From assembly GCA_019638595.1 (NCBI GenBank), contig JAHBTJ010000020.1:1-64000 (forward strand): 64,000 nucleotides of DNA, read 5' to 3'. The position numbers were made by a program, and so were the translations under genes. Under the pieces are notes generated by a model. That model did no database searches, had not been told where the DNA came from, and saw nothing but the letters and a program-made list of their open reading frames with translations. The stretch comes from Chitinophagaceae bacterium. GTDB taxonomy: Bacteria; Bacteroidota; Bacteroidia; Chitinophagales; Chitinophagaceae. Shown one piece after another: positions 7,313 to 15,841 of the stretch (positions are counted from its first letter, which is position 1; the number at the start of each line of letters is the position of its first letter).

Positions 7313-8755
7313 ATGAAGAAAACAACCAGTGCTCCTGAAAAAAAATTAAAAATAGTTTTGGTGGGAAATGGACCTGTGGGGTTTAAGTTTTGCGAAAAAT
7401 TTGTAAAATACCGGTTATCAAAAAAATATGACCTGGTAGTATATGGCGAAGAAATGTATCCTGCATACGACAGGATCAACCTTACCCGTTTTTTTGCCGA
7501 ACCAACCGCAGAAAAACTGATGCTTGCGCCTGCTGCGTGGTATGCGCAGCATAAAATAATATTGAAAACCGGTGAACAGGTGATTGAAATAAACCGCCTG
7601 GAAAAATGTATTAAAACTGCTAAAGGGGCAATCGAAAAATATGACAAGCTGATATTGGCAACCGGCTCAAGCCCATTTGTTCCACCAATTGAAAATAAAG
7701 ATCTGCCGGGAGTATTTGTATACCGTACATTGAATGATCTTGTAGCGATAAAAGAATATATCCGGCCTCAGCACAAGGCAGTGGTGGCAGGTGGTGGTAT
7801 CCTGGGGCTGGAAGCAGCCCGCGCTTTGGTGAATATGGGGTTGCAAACTTCAGTAGTAGAAATTGCTTCTCACATTATGGCCAGGCAACTGGATGAAGAA
7901 GGGGCTGCTATATTGCAACACCATCTTAGCAAAGTGAGCTTGCAGGTATATTGTAATAAACAGGTGCAGAAGGTAACCGGTAATGAAAAAGCGGAAGCGA
8001 TTGTATGTGCCGATGGCACTATTTTGCCGGCGGATGTAGTGGTAATTTCAGCGGGTATACGTCCCCGTGATGAGCTGGCACGAGAATGTGGGTTGACTGT
8101 AGGGGAGAATGGCGGCATTGCAGTAAACAATTACAACCTTACCGGCGATAACAATATATATGCCATAGGTGAGTGTGCTTTCGCCGCCGGGAAAGTATGG
8201 GGACTGGCCGCACCCTGTTTTGAAATGGCAGAAGTAGTAGCCGCCCGGTTGGCAAAGATCTATAAAGTCTTTTTGGGGAATACTTTTCTGATCACCCTGA
8301 AAATTATGGATGCCAGGGTCATTTCTTTTGGAGATGCGTTGGGAACAGCACCCCATGCTCCTCTGTTGTATATAGATAAAAATGCAGGTATTTACAAAAG
8401 GGTGAATATATCACCGGATGGTCAATATGTGCTGGGAGGGATAATGATAGGCGATACAGGCGGGTATTCTGCGCTTTTCAATTTGTTGCGTAATAAACTA
8501 AAGATCACAACGGATATTTCGACCCTGATCAATCCCGGGTTGGGTGGTTCGCAGCAGCGCGTAATTGATTTGCCCGACAATGCCATTATATGCTTGTGCG
8601 AAGGAGTAACCAAAGGCGCTATTGTTGCTGATATAAGAGAGAATGGCTGTACCAGGCTGGACGAAGTAAAAAAAGGAACCAATGCCGGCACCGGTTGTGA
8701 AAGCTGTACAGCGCTGCTGGAAGAAATATTAGCGGAAATGAATACACCGCATTAG
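7313..8755 (+). CDS. FAD/NAD(P)-dependent reductase with C-terminal BFD [2Fe-2S] domain (NirB N-terminal-like)
   Basis: This 480-aa flavoprotein has an FAD dinucleotide fold (VLVGNGPVGFKF, residues ~16-27), an NAD-binding GxGxxG (VVAGGGILGLEA) and ILATGSSPF. Its C-terminus is a bacterioferritin-associated-ferredoxin-like domain: ICLCEG then GTGCESC, giving four Cys for a [2Fe-2S] cluster. It matches the N-terminal half of assimilatory nitrite reductase NirB but ends before the sulfite-reductase-like sirohaem domains. Its start is 1 nt past the Rieske stop, implying translational coupling. The likely role is to pass electrons from NAD(P)H through FAD to the Rieske centre. This is inferred from the operon. 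Confidence 0.85.
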   Translation: MKKTTSAPEKKLKIVLVGNGPVGFKFCEKFVKYRLSKKYDLVVYGEEMYPAYDRINLTRFFAEPTAEKLMLAPAAWYAQHKIILKTGEQVIEINRLEKCIKTAKGAIEKYDKLILATGSSPFVPPIENKDLPGVFVYRTLNDLVAIKEYIRPQHKAVVAGGGILGLEAARALVNMGLQTSVVEIASHIMARQLDEEGAAILQHHLSKVSLQVYCNKQVQKVTGNEKAEAIVCADGTILPADVVVISAGIRPRDELARECGLTVGENGGIAVNNYNLTGDNNIYAIGECAFAAGKVWGLAAPCFEMAEVVAARLAKIYKVFLGNTFLITLKIMDARVISFGDALGTAPHAPLLYIDKNAGIYKRVNISPDGQYVLGGIMIGDTGGYSALFNLLRNKLKITTDISTLINPGLGGSQQRVIDLPDNAIICLCEGVTKGAIVADIRENGCTRLDEVKKGTNAGTGCESCTALLEEILAEMNTPH

Positions 8756-8863
8756 GAAACTGATGATGGTATTTTTTACCTTTCACTTTTGATTTGGCCG
8801 AGCTATCCTGAAGGAATCAGGTGGTATAAAGAGGCAAATCCTAACAAACAAAAACATTCATTA

Positions 8864-9910
8864 ATGACAAAATATTTGAAAGATATTCTGAATCAGCCTG
8901 AACAGTTGCAACATTCGTTGCTGTATAGCACAACAACAGGGGAAACAAATTTGCAAAAAGCTGCTTCCGTAATTAAAAAATCGAAACAGGTTTTCATAAG
9001 TGCAATTGGAGCCAGTTGGAGTGCAGGGCTGGCAATACAGGCTGCGCTCAACCAGGCAGGCATACAGGCTTTGTTATGCGATGCGGCAGATTTCCTTCAC
9101 CATACGAAAATTCCTGAAGCGTCTTCTGTGATTTTTTTATCGCGCAGCGGCAAAAGCGTTGAAATTGTAAACGCGTTGCCCCGGTGCCGGCAGTCCGGGG
9201 CTGCTGTAATTGCTATTACCAATGCGGCGAACAGTCCGTTGGGTAAAGAAGCTGATGTTTGTTTGTTTACCAATGTGGCTTTTGATCATAGTATTTCTGT
9301 GAGTACGTATACTTCTATCGTGCTGGTGGGGATTCTATTGGCAGAGGTAATAGAAAAAGGGAGGATTTTATCTTCAGGGCAGTCGGCGTTAAAAGATTGT
9401 TTTGAAGATGTAAAACAAAACATTCATAACTGGCAACAGCAAATAGAGTCATTAGATTGGTTGCTTAATATTAATCCCTATGTATACTTTTTAGCACGTG
9501 GCATCAATCTCGCGTCTGCGCATGAAAGCATGTTGTTGTGGGAAGAAGCCGCCAAACAGCCTGCGTCTGCGCTTACTACCGGTACGTTCCGTCATGGACC
9601 GCAGGAAATTATTAAAAACCCGCTAAGTATGGTAGTATGGCCGGACGAGGGATCTGTAAGAAAGCATGATATTGCCCTGGTAAGCGATCTTGTTTCAAAA
9701 GGAGTAAAGGTATTGATGATCGGAAATGACCTGCCGGGTGATACAGGGGCAGAAATAATAATACTGCCTTCAATACCCGGGCTTTTTAGCCCGGTAATTA
9801 ATATTATGCCTGTTCAACTGGCTGCTGAGAAGCTGGCACGTAAAAAAGGTATTGACCCCGATAATTTCTACTTCTGCAATTTTATTGTTGAAACCGAAGG
9901 AGGGCTTTAG
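8864..9910 (+). CDS. Double SIS-domain sugar-phosphate isomerase/deaminase
   Basis: The 348-aa protein has two SIS (phosphosugar-binding) domains. The first has the S-x-S-G-x-(S/T) type loop LSRSGKSVE, and the C-terminus QLAAEKLARKKGIDPDNF is that of the GlmS isomerase half, without the glutaminase domain. Such proteins (AgaS, FrlB, NagB-II types) convert amino-sugar phosphates or deglycate fructosamine phosphates. ATG 8864 (MTKYLKDIL) is preferred over TTG 8789, whose extra 25 residues are not conserved-looking. It follows the reductase by 108 nt on the same strand. Its presence suggests that the operon handles a modified amino sugar or glycated amine (inference). Confidence 0.82.
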   Translation: MTKYLKDILNQPEQLQHSLLYSTTTGETNLQKAASVIKKSKQVFISAIGASWSAGLAIQAALNQAGIQALLCDAADFLHHTKIPEASSVIFLSRSGKSVEIVNALPRCRQSGAAVIAITNAANSPLGKEADVCLFTNVAFDHSISVSTYTSIVLVGILLAEVIEKGRILSSGQSALKDCFEDVKQNIHNWQQQIESLDWLLNINPYVYFLARGINLASAHESMLLWEEAAKQPASALTTGTFRHGPQEIIKNPLSMVVWPDEGSVRKHDIALVSDLVSKGVKVLMIGNDLPGDTGAEIIILPSIPGLFSPVINIMPVQLAAEKLARKKGIDPDNFYFCNFIVETEGGL

Positions 9911-9917
9911 TATCAGT

Positions 9918-10332
9918 CATGCCAAATGGGTGAAGCGGTTCCGAACGTTCGGAATGCCGGTTGGCAGCGTGCAAAGCATTTCAACAGTGTATCATTGCCC
10001 GGGAGATTTCTCACTTCATAAAACTTCGTCGTACCTCCTCGTTTTATTTTGTTCGAAATGACGGTACAATAGAGCTCGTCATGCCGAACGAAGCGTAGCG
10101 GAGCTGAGGCATCTCTTGCCGGTTGGGAATGTGCAAGCACTTCAACGGTGTATCATTGATCCCGGGAGATTTTTCTTCCGCTCGTATGGAATGCTAATGA
10201 TATATCATCAAACTGCGTCCTTTACCGTCATTTCGATGAATCCGCCCCGAACGTTCGGGGGAGGATGAAGAGAAATCTCCCTGAATATCAGGAGACCTTT
10301 CGACTCAGCTATGCTCCACTCAAGGTGACGGT
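9918..10332. repeat. REP/MITE-like repeat units A and B
   Basis: Unit A (9918-10077) and unit B (10078-10332) belong to the same family as the array at 10767. Standard units start CGTCATGCCGAACGAAG and end TTCGAAATGACGG; the ends are imperfect inverted repeats (14 of 17 positions). Unit A has its 5' section replaced by a segment holding the palindrome CCGAACGTTCGG. Unit B diverges after CCCGGGAGATTTTTC and gains a sub-element starting CCGTCATTTCGATGAA and ending CTCAAGGTGACGG, again with ACCGTCA ends and the same palindrome. A short unit end (TCGAAATGACTGG, near 10379-10391) remains just before the GIY-YIG gene. Confidence 0.8.
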
Positions 10333-10410
10333 GCTTACATGTCACGACCTATAATGGAGGCACGACCTAATTGTTAACTCGAAATGACTGGGAAAATGCT
10401 TTCAGCTTCA

Positions 10411-10734
10411 CTAACCCTGATCCAACAAAGAATAGTTGTCATTTACAATTTCATCATATAGATCCCGCCACGCTTTATTTTTGGTATTTATCAGATTCTC
10501 CTTTTTTGTTCTGTTCCATTTTTTTAGTTGCTTTTCCCTCTCAATTGCAGCTTCAATACTTTCAAATACTTCATAGTATACTAAATATTCAGCGTTGTAT
10601 TTATCAGTGAAACTATTTTTGTAAACATGATTTTTGTGCTGCCAAATCCTGGTTAGAAGGTCGGAAGTGACGCCAATATATAAAACATTTTTGTGTTTAT
10701 TGGTTAGAATATATATACAGCCTCCTTTTGCCAT
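10411..10734 (-). CDS. GIY-YIG endonuclease domain protein embedded in repeats
   Basis: The 107-aa protein consists of one GIY-YIG nuclease domain: CIYILTNK then VLYIGVT (the two strands of the name motif, with Cys-Ile-Tyr in place of Gly-Ile-Tyr), the catalytic Arg in DLLTRIWQHK and the metal-binding Glu in AAIEREKQLKKW. It resembles the YhbQ/UPF0213 stand-alone group that is very abundant in Bacteroidota. Its start is 32 nt from repeat unit C, and a repeat-unit end sits about 20 nt beyond its stop, so it looks inserted within a repeat array. It is clearly more AT-rich than the flanking units. No DNA-binding domain is visible. Confidence 0.85.
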   Translation of the reverse strand: MAKGGCIYILTNKHKNVLYIGVTSDLLTRIWQHKNHVYKNSFTDKYNAEYLVYYEVFESIEAAIEREKQLKKWNRTKKENLINTKNKAWRDLYDEIVNDNYSLLDQG

Positions 10735-10766
10735 ATTGTAATTTAAGTAAAATTTATATTACTCTC

Positions 10767-11336
10767 CGTCATGCCGAACGAAGCGTAGCGGAGTTGAGGC
10801 ATCTCCTGCCGGTTGGCAGCGTGCAAAGCATTTCAACAGTGTTGTATCATTGCCCGGGAGATTTCTCACTTCATAAAACTTCGTCGTACCTCCTCGTTTT
10901 ATTTTGTTCGAAATGACGGTACAATAGAGTTCGTCATGCTGAACGAAGCGTAACGGAGTTGAGGCATCTCCTGCCGGTTGGGAATGTGCAAGCACTTCAA
11001 CGGTGTATCATTGACCCGGGAGATTTCTCACTTCATAAAACTTCGTCGTACCTCCTCGTTTTATTTTGTTCGAAATGACGGTACAATAGAGTTCGTCATG
11101 CTGAACGAAGCGTAGCGGAGCTGAGGCATCTCTTGCCGGTTGGGAATGTGCAAGCACTTCAACGGTGTATCATTGACCCGGGAGATTTTTCACTTCATAA
11201 AACTTCGTCGTACCTCCTCGTTTTATTTTGTTCGAAATGACGGTACAATAGAACTCGTCATGCCAAATGGGTGAAGCGGTTCCGAACGTTCGGAATGCCG
11301 GTTGGGAATGTGCAAGCACTTCAACAGTATATCATG
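10767..11336. repeat. Tandem REP/MITE-like array, units C to F
   Basis: Four head-to-tail units: C 10767-10931 (165 nt), D 10932-11093 (162), E 11094-11255 (162) and F 11256-11336 (truncated). Each begins CGTCATGC[CT]GAACGAAG and ends TTCGAAATGACGG plus TACAATAGA. The middle carries GCCGGTTGG, CCCGGGAGATTT and ACTTCGTCGTACCTCC. Unit F, like unit A, has the CCGAACGTTCGG-containing replacement. The period is too long and the units too complete for CRISPR. The short ORFs inside are not genes. Confidence 0.88.
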
Positions 11337-11357
11337 GTTTACATGTTATGTTAAGAA

Positions 11358-12527
11358 CTACAATACCGGGTATTTGAAAGTGCTTTTCATCGGAATCTTC
11401 ATGCCTGTAGCAGATGATTTTCTTGCCGCTTCTATTACTTCCAGCACATGCAATGCATGTTCCACATTAATAGTAGGTTCTGTTTTGTTTATCAATGATT
11501 CGCCTACTTTGGTAGCTCCTTCCTGCCACACATAACCACCTTTGTCAGTGCTTAATAATTTGGGGGGCTCATTCCAGGAATCGTCGAGTATTACGCCGTT
11601 GGTTTCCCAGTCGTAACCAATCAAACGCACGTTCCCCTTGTCACCGAAAATCTGTATGCTGTGCAGGGTCTGGTTACCCGCTTCATGCCCGTGGGGATCA
11701 AAAAAATTAAATCCGCACATTACATGCGATATCACCCCGTTCCCGTGATCCATCAGCACATGCGCGTTGTCTTCCGCTTCCACTTTTACAGTTCCCTTAT
11801 CATCTACCGTTCTCTCGGGCTTAACAATAGAAAGCATTGCCATTACACTTTTGGCAGGTCCTAATAATGCGGTGAGTGTAGCCATGTTATATACTCCCAG
11901 GTCGGGCATGCTGCCACCGTCTTTTTCATAAAAAAATGCCGACCAGGTAGGTCCTGTATGACCATACTGCCCGTGCGCGCTGGCAAGCTTGCCCAGCTTA
12001 CCTTCCTGTATGCATTTGTTCATGAATGCAAATTGTGGGCTGTTAACAACGGCAGGTGCTCCCCATATACGCAGCTTTTTCTGCTTTGCCAGGTCCAGCA
12101 GCGCTTTACCCTCGGCGTAGGTATTTGCCATTGGCTTTTCGCTCCAAACATGCTTACCTGCCAGTAATGCTTTTTTGTTTAACTGCCCGTGCTGCTGCAT
12201 ATCCGTTAAGGTTACCATCATATCAAAGGGAACTCCTTTCAGCATAGCATCAATATTCGGGTAGGTTTTAGCGCCTGCATTGTATTGCTTGTTCTGCGCT
12301 TCGGCACGTTCCGGTTTAATATCGCACAGGCTTACAATTTCTATAAGCGATGAGCTTTGCAAGTGAGGAATATACCTGTTGCTCACACTTCCGCAGCCAA
12401 TAACGGCTACCCGGAGTTTTTGCTGTTTGGTTTCAATGGCAAAACCTTCGAGCGATGATAGCAGGGCGGCTGCTCCGGCCGAAGCCGTATACTGTAAAAA
12501 TTTTTTTCTTGAGATGTTGTTGTTCAT
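11358..12527 (-). CDS. Gfo/Idh/MocA-family oxidoreductase with Tat-like signal
   Basis: The 389-aa NAD(P)-dependent sugar or cyclitol dehydrogenase has an N-terminal Rossmann fold VAVIGCGSVSNRY, the family EKP motif in HVWSEKPMA, and a C-terminal alpha/beta dimerisation domain. The N-terminus SRKKFLQYTASAGAAALLSS resembles the Tat-type leader seen on many Bacteroidota members of this family, implying export after folding with cofactor. The substrate is not predictable. Its stop lies directly beside repeat unit F. It is divergent from the TIM-barrel isomerase at 12761; the two families commonly work in the same sugar pathways. Confidence 0.88.
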   Translation of the reverse strand: MNNNISRKKFLQYTASAGAAALLSSLEGFAIETKQQKLRVAVIGCGSVSNRYIPHLQSSSLIEIVSLCDIKPERAEAQNKQYNAGAKTYPNIDAMLKGVPFDMMVTLTDMQQHGQLNKKALLAGKHVWSEKPMANTYAEGKALLDLAKQKKLRIWGAPAVVNSPQFAFMNKCIQEGKLGKLASAHGQYGHTGPTWSAFFYEKDGGSMPDLGVYNMATLTALLGPAKSVMAMLSIVKPERTVDDKGTVKVEAEDNAHVLMDHGNGVISHVMCGFNFFDPHGHEAGNQTLHSIQIFGDKGNVRLIGYDWETNGVILDDSWNEPPKLLSTDKGGYVWQEGATKVGESLINKTEPTINVEHALHVLEVIEAARKSSATGMKIPMKSTFKYPVL

Positions 12528-12651
12528 GTTGTTTGGTTTAGCTGCTGTAAAGCAGACCTTAAGTTAATAATAAACATTTATTTATTTATTCAAATATATA
12601 GGGTATAAAGCAATTATTTTTTCTCTGGTAAGTGGTAAAAATTTATTTTAG

Positions 12652-12757
12652 TGAGCTGTAAGAGATAAAGTGTAAGGTATAAGGCCTAGGGTATAGGGTG
12701 CTGATAGCTGATAACCGACCACTCATCTCAAATCTCAAATTTTAAATCTCAAATTGT
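12652..12757. repeat. Heptad island
   Basis: About fifteen consecutive 7-nt words can be laid end to end without slippage: GAGCTGT, AAGAGAT, AAAGTGT, AAGGTAT, AAGGCCT, AGGGTAT, AGGGTGC, TGATAGC, TGATAAC, CGACCAC, TCATCTC, AAATCTC, AAATTTT, AAATCTC, AAATTGT. Words recur in other islands. It fills the divergent spacer and ends at the start of the isomerase gene. Confidence 0.75.
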
Positions 12758-12760
12758 ATT

Positions 12761-13645
12761 ATGCCCCGTTTAGCCGCGTTTCCCAAAGCCTTTATGACAG
12801 CGCTTTGCAAAGATGGAACCATGACTGTATCAGAATGGATTGACCTGGCTGTAAAACTTGATATTGACGGACTGGAATGGTATGCCGGTTTCCTGGAAAT
12901 GGCGGATAAAAGCAACTGGACCGGCTTTCGCAGGCAGGTAGAAGATCATGGCAAGGTAATACCCATGATGTGCTGCTCGCCGGATTTTACCCATCCTGAC
13001 GCGAAGTTCCGTGAAAGGGAAATTGCCAAACAAAAGGAGTGGATAGATATGACCCATGTGCTGGGGGGATCCTATTGCCGTGTATTGTCGGGGCAGCGCC
13101 GTCCCGAGCTTTCTGTAGAGGAAGGCGTGAAGCTGGCTGCCGACAGCATATACGAGTGCTTGCCCTACGCCCTGGAAAGGGGTATTACATTGATCCTGGA
13201 AAATCATTACAAAGATGATTTTTGGGAATATCCTGAATTTGCGCAAAAGATGGATATATTCAGCAAACTGGTGAACAGCATTCATCATCCTAACTTCGGC
13301 GTGAACTACGATCCCAGTAATACTTACCTGGCCGGCGAAGACCCGCTTGAGTTATTATACAAAGTATCTGACCGGGTGGTGACCATGCACGCCAGCGACC
13401 GTTACCTGAAAGAAGGAACCATTGAGGATTTAAGGAAAGAAGAAGGAGGTGCGCTGGGCTATGCCAAAAGGTTAAGTCATGGTGAAATAGGGAAAGGGCT
13501 CAATGATTACGATGCTATTTTTACCGAACTGAAACGCGTGGGATTTGATAGCTGGATCAGCATTGAAGATGGCGTGGATGGCATGGATCAATTGGAGCGC
13601 AGCGTGGCTTTTTTGAGGAGGAAGATGAAGGAGTATTGGGGATAG
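12761..13645 (+). CDS. Sugar phosphate isomerase/epimerase, TIM barrel
   Basis: The 294-aa xylose-isomerase-like (AP endonuclease family 2) TIM barrel. Metal ligands are recognisable: Glu in LILENHYKDD, Asp in FGVNYDPSN, His in VVTMHASDR and Glu in SWISIEDGVDG. Enzymes of this group isomerise or epimerise free or phosphorylated sugars and inositols in the cytoplasm. No signal peptide. A CBM9-like gene follows after 43 nt. The Gfo/Idh dehydrogenase lies divergently upstream, so a joint role in carbohydrate oxidation is likely but not specific. Confidence 0.88.
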   Translation: MPRLAAFPKAFMTALCKDGTMTVSEWIDLAVKLDIDGLEWYAGFLEMADKSNWTGFRRQVEDHGKVIPMMCCSPDFTHPDAKFREREIAKQKEWIDMTHVLGGSYCRVLSGQRRPELSVEEGVKLAADSIYECLPYALERGITLILENHYKDDFWEYPEFAQKMDIFSKLVNSIHHPNFGVNYDPSNTYLAGEDPLELLYKVSDRVVTMHASDRYLKEGTIEDLRKEEGGALGYAKRLSHGEIGKGLNDYDAIFTELKRVGFDSWISIEDGVDGMDQLERSVAFLRRKMKEYWG

Positions 13646-13688
13646 CAATTTATAGAACGGTACATTTATAGTTTTGTTAAACAGTAAT

Positions 13689-14489
13689 ATGAACAAGCCC
13701 GACTATCAGGCTCAGAAAATATCGTTACCTGTTGTTATAGATGGCGATATTCATAAAGAACCCTGGCTAAGTGCCCGATGGAGCAAACGTTTTGTGGATA
13801 TGGTAACCGGCGAACCGGGGATGTATAACACACAAACGGCAGTGCTGTGGAATGAGGAGCATTTATATATAGCGTTTACTGCAGAGGAACCTTTTGTAGA
13901 AGCAAGATTAACTGAGCGGGATAGTATTATTTTTTTAGAAAATGATCTTGAGGTTTTTATTGATGGTGGTGATTGCTATTACGAGCTGGAAGTGAATGCA
14001 GCGGGTACTATATACGAAGTGTTTTTTATTTGGCGCGACGCTTTTACGAAAGGAAGCCGGTTTGATATTCCGTTGTTTGATGTTCATCACCCGCAGGCTT
14101 ATACTTTTGGTGGTGATTATGATCGTATCGGCGCTACCTTCTGGAAAGGTAGCCATCCGCGGGGTATACGGTGGGCATTTACTTATTTTGACATGCCGGG
14201 ATTGCAGGTGGCCACCAAAGTAAACGGTACCATAAATGATAACAGCGATATTGATAAAGGGTGGAGTTTGGAAATAGCTATTCCCTGGAGCAGTCTTCAG
14301 GTGTTAGCCAACGGAAAAACCGTACCGCCTTCCAACGGCGATACCTGGAACATATTTCTCGGAAGGTTTCAAAAGCTAATGTGCGGTGGAAAAGAAGTGA
14401 CGCCGCATCCGGCCATGGCATTAAACAGTCATGGCATATATGATACGCATTTACCCGATAAGTGGAGCAGGATCGAGTTTGTGGAATGA
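13689..14489 (+). CDS. CBM9/DOMON-like carbohydrate-binding protein
   Basis: The 266-aa beta-sandwich protein resembles the carbohydrate-binding family 9-like fold: VVIDGDIHKEPW at the start, NDLEVFIDGGDCYYELEVNA in the middle and WSLEIAIPWSSL near the end, a signature of the fold. There is no signal peptide, unusual since relatives are usually secreted. ATG 13689 (MNKPDYQAQ) is chosen over TTG 13674. It is probably co-transcribed with the isomerase 43 nt upstream. The ligand is unknown. Confidence 0.75.
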   Translation: MNKPDYQAQKISLPVVIDGDIHKEPWLSARWSKRFVDMVTGEPGMYNTQTAVLWNEEHLYIAFTAEEPFVEARLTERDSIIFLENDLEVFIDGGDCYYELEVNAAGTIYEVFFIWRDAFTKGSRFDIPLFDVHHPQAYTFGGDYDRIGATFWKGSHPRGIRWAFTYFDMPGLQVATKVNGTINDNSDIDKGWSLEIAIPWSSLQVLANGKTVPPSNGDTWNIFLGRFQKLMCGGKEVTPHPAMALNSHGIYDTHLPDKWSRIEFVE

Positions 14490-14560
14490 GCGCTATACGA
14501 ATCTTCATATCCAGTAGCGTGAAATCGGGCAAATAAATTAGATTTTTGCCTTAAATAAAA

Positions 14561-15100
14561 ATGAGTTACACAGTTTTTTTCAGGGAAGAGAATGAAATAT
14601 TTTCTGCAGCCGGCTATATCAGTCAGCAGTTAGAAGCGCATAGAGCAATACTGCAATCCATGTCGGATGAACTGGCTGTTAACGGCTATTTAAAAGATTC
14701 GCCTGCTACTAAAGCTGCTAATGGAGATTGGTGGGTTTTGTTGAAAGATGGGGACGGAGGTCTGTATAGTTACTCATTTTTTATCAGTCGCTTTGAACAA
14801 CAGGCGGCGGATAACAAAGCTGAAAAGTCCGTCCAACAAAAAGAACTGGTCATTATTGATCCGGCCGGGCCTAAAGATTCTGTGGGTGGATATCACCCGG
14901 GATACTGGACCATATCCCACTATGCATCTCTGCTTGAAGAGAACGAAAAAAAGCTATTTTTAGAAACAGTAGATCAAATCAGGGATAATCTTTCTTCTCC
15001 TTACTATACTTTTAACAGCGACGGTTCTGTTTCTATTCATATTCATAAACCCGCGAAAGCGTATACCATTTTTATGGAGTGCAGGGCTGAATGGAAATAA
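14561..15100 (+). CDS. Hypothetical protein, 179 aa
   Basis: I do not recognise this family. The protein begins MSYTVFFREENEIFSA, has no signal peptide or membrane segment, and is mixed alpha/beta in appearance, with WWVLLKDGDGGLYSYSFFIS in the middle and a C-terminal FNSDGSVSIHIHKPAKAYTIFMEC. Codon use looks like that of neighbouring genes, so it is probably real. It is 71 nt after the CBM9-like gene and convergent with the beta-barrel gene. Confidence 0.6.
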   Translation: MSYTVFFREENEIFSAAGYISQQLEAHRAILQSMSDELAVNGYLKDSPATKAANGDWWVLLKDGDGGLYSYSFFISRFEQQAADNKAEKSVQQKELVIIDPAGPKDSVGGYHPGYWTISHYASLLEENEKKLFLETVDQIRDNLSSPYYTFNSDGSVSIHIHKPAKAYTIFMECRAEWK

Positions 15101-15112
15101 GCGGGTGAGCGG

Positions 15113-15763
15113 TTAAAATTGAACCGCCACTTTAAACCCCGCTTCCAGCATTGACGGCTGGCTGTTTTGCACATTGTCGGCTCTTCCGATACTTCTATCA
15201 GAATTTCCCCAACCGGCAATCCCAAAGTGTATTTGTGGTGTGAGTGTAATTTTATTGAACCGGAGATCCGCCCCGGCGTAGCCCTGCGCTCCATATAGCT
15301 GGCTCGAGTATCCATCTGTATCACTTTTTCCTGTTTGTATGGATAAAAAGTAAGGCCCTGCCCCCACCAGTGGCGTTATCTCTATATGGTCCCATCGTAA
15401 TATATAGCCGGCTTTTGCCAACCCCTGTATACCTATTAACCAGCCCTTGTTATTTTTTTGAGTTGACGGCCCGGACACGACACTTTTAGTTGTAACGCCA
15501 AACCCGGCTTCAATGGTTCCAGCCGCATCAAGCACAAAATTGTTTTTTTGCAATATTGACTTCCTGTCAATGCCCAGCCATACCAGGGGTGCTGAAAATT
15601 TCTGATCGGCATAAGTTGGTGAGCCCCCGTTATAGTTATACAGATCAAGCCTGTATGATCCATACCCAGGCCCAATGCCTGCATACCAGCCTTTCCTGGG
15701 CGATTGCGCATGTAAAACAGTGGGGGCAATAGCTATACACAGTAAAAAGAGTTTTTGCTTCAT
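15113..15763 (-). CDS. Outer-membrane beta-barrel protein
   Basis: The 216-aa protein has a signal peptide (MKQKLFLLCIAIAPTVLHAQ), alternating amphipathic strands such as GWYAGIGPGYGSYRLDLY and AGYILRWDHIEITPLVGAGPYF, and a terminal Phe (FKVAVQF), the usual end of barrel proteins inserted by the BAM machinery. It fits the small 8-strand OMP_b-brl families of Bacteroidota. The function is unknown. It is monocistronic and convergent with the hypothetical gene, with 12 nt between stops. Confidence 0.78.
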   Translation of the reverse strand: MKQKLFLLCIAIAPTVLHAQSPRKGWYAGIGPGYGSYRLDLYNYNGGSPTYADQKFSAPLVWLGIDRKSILQKNNFVLDAAGTIEAGFGVTTKSVVSGPSTQKNNKGWLIGIQGLAKAGYILRWDHIEITPLVGAGPYFLSIQTGKSDTDGYSSQLYGAQGYAGADLRFNKITLTPQIHFGIAGWGNSDRSIGRADNVQNSQPSMLEAGFKVAVQF

Positions 15764-15841
15764 CAGGAATAGTTTTGAGATGTATGATAATGCAGGTCAA
15801 AACTATTTCACAGTTTCTTTGTGATCTATAGAACGAAAGTT

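Noticed and set aside
9852-10995. Short frames inside the repeat units (for example 9913-10140, 10728-10916, 10759-10995)
   Set aside because: They repeat the same low-complexity peptide because the DNA units repeat; no start context or homologous fold is seen.
10767-11336. CRISPR array
   Set aside because: Units are about 162 nt with no short constant repeat alternating with unique spacers, and no cas genes are present.
9918-11336. Insertion sequence
   Set aside because: There is no transposase; the only enzyme in the repeats is the GIY-YIG nuclease, so an IS label is not supported.
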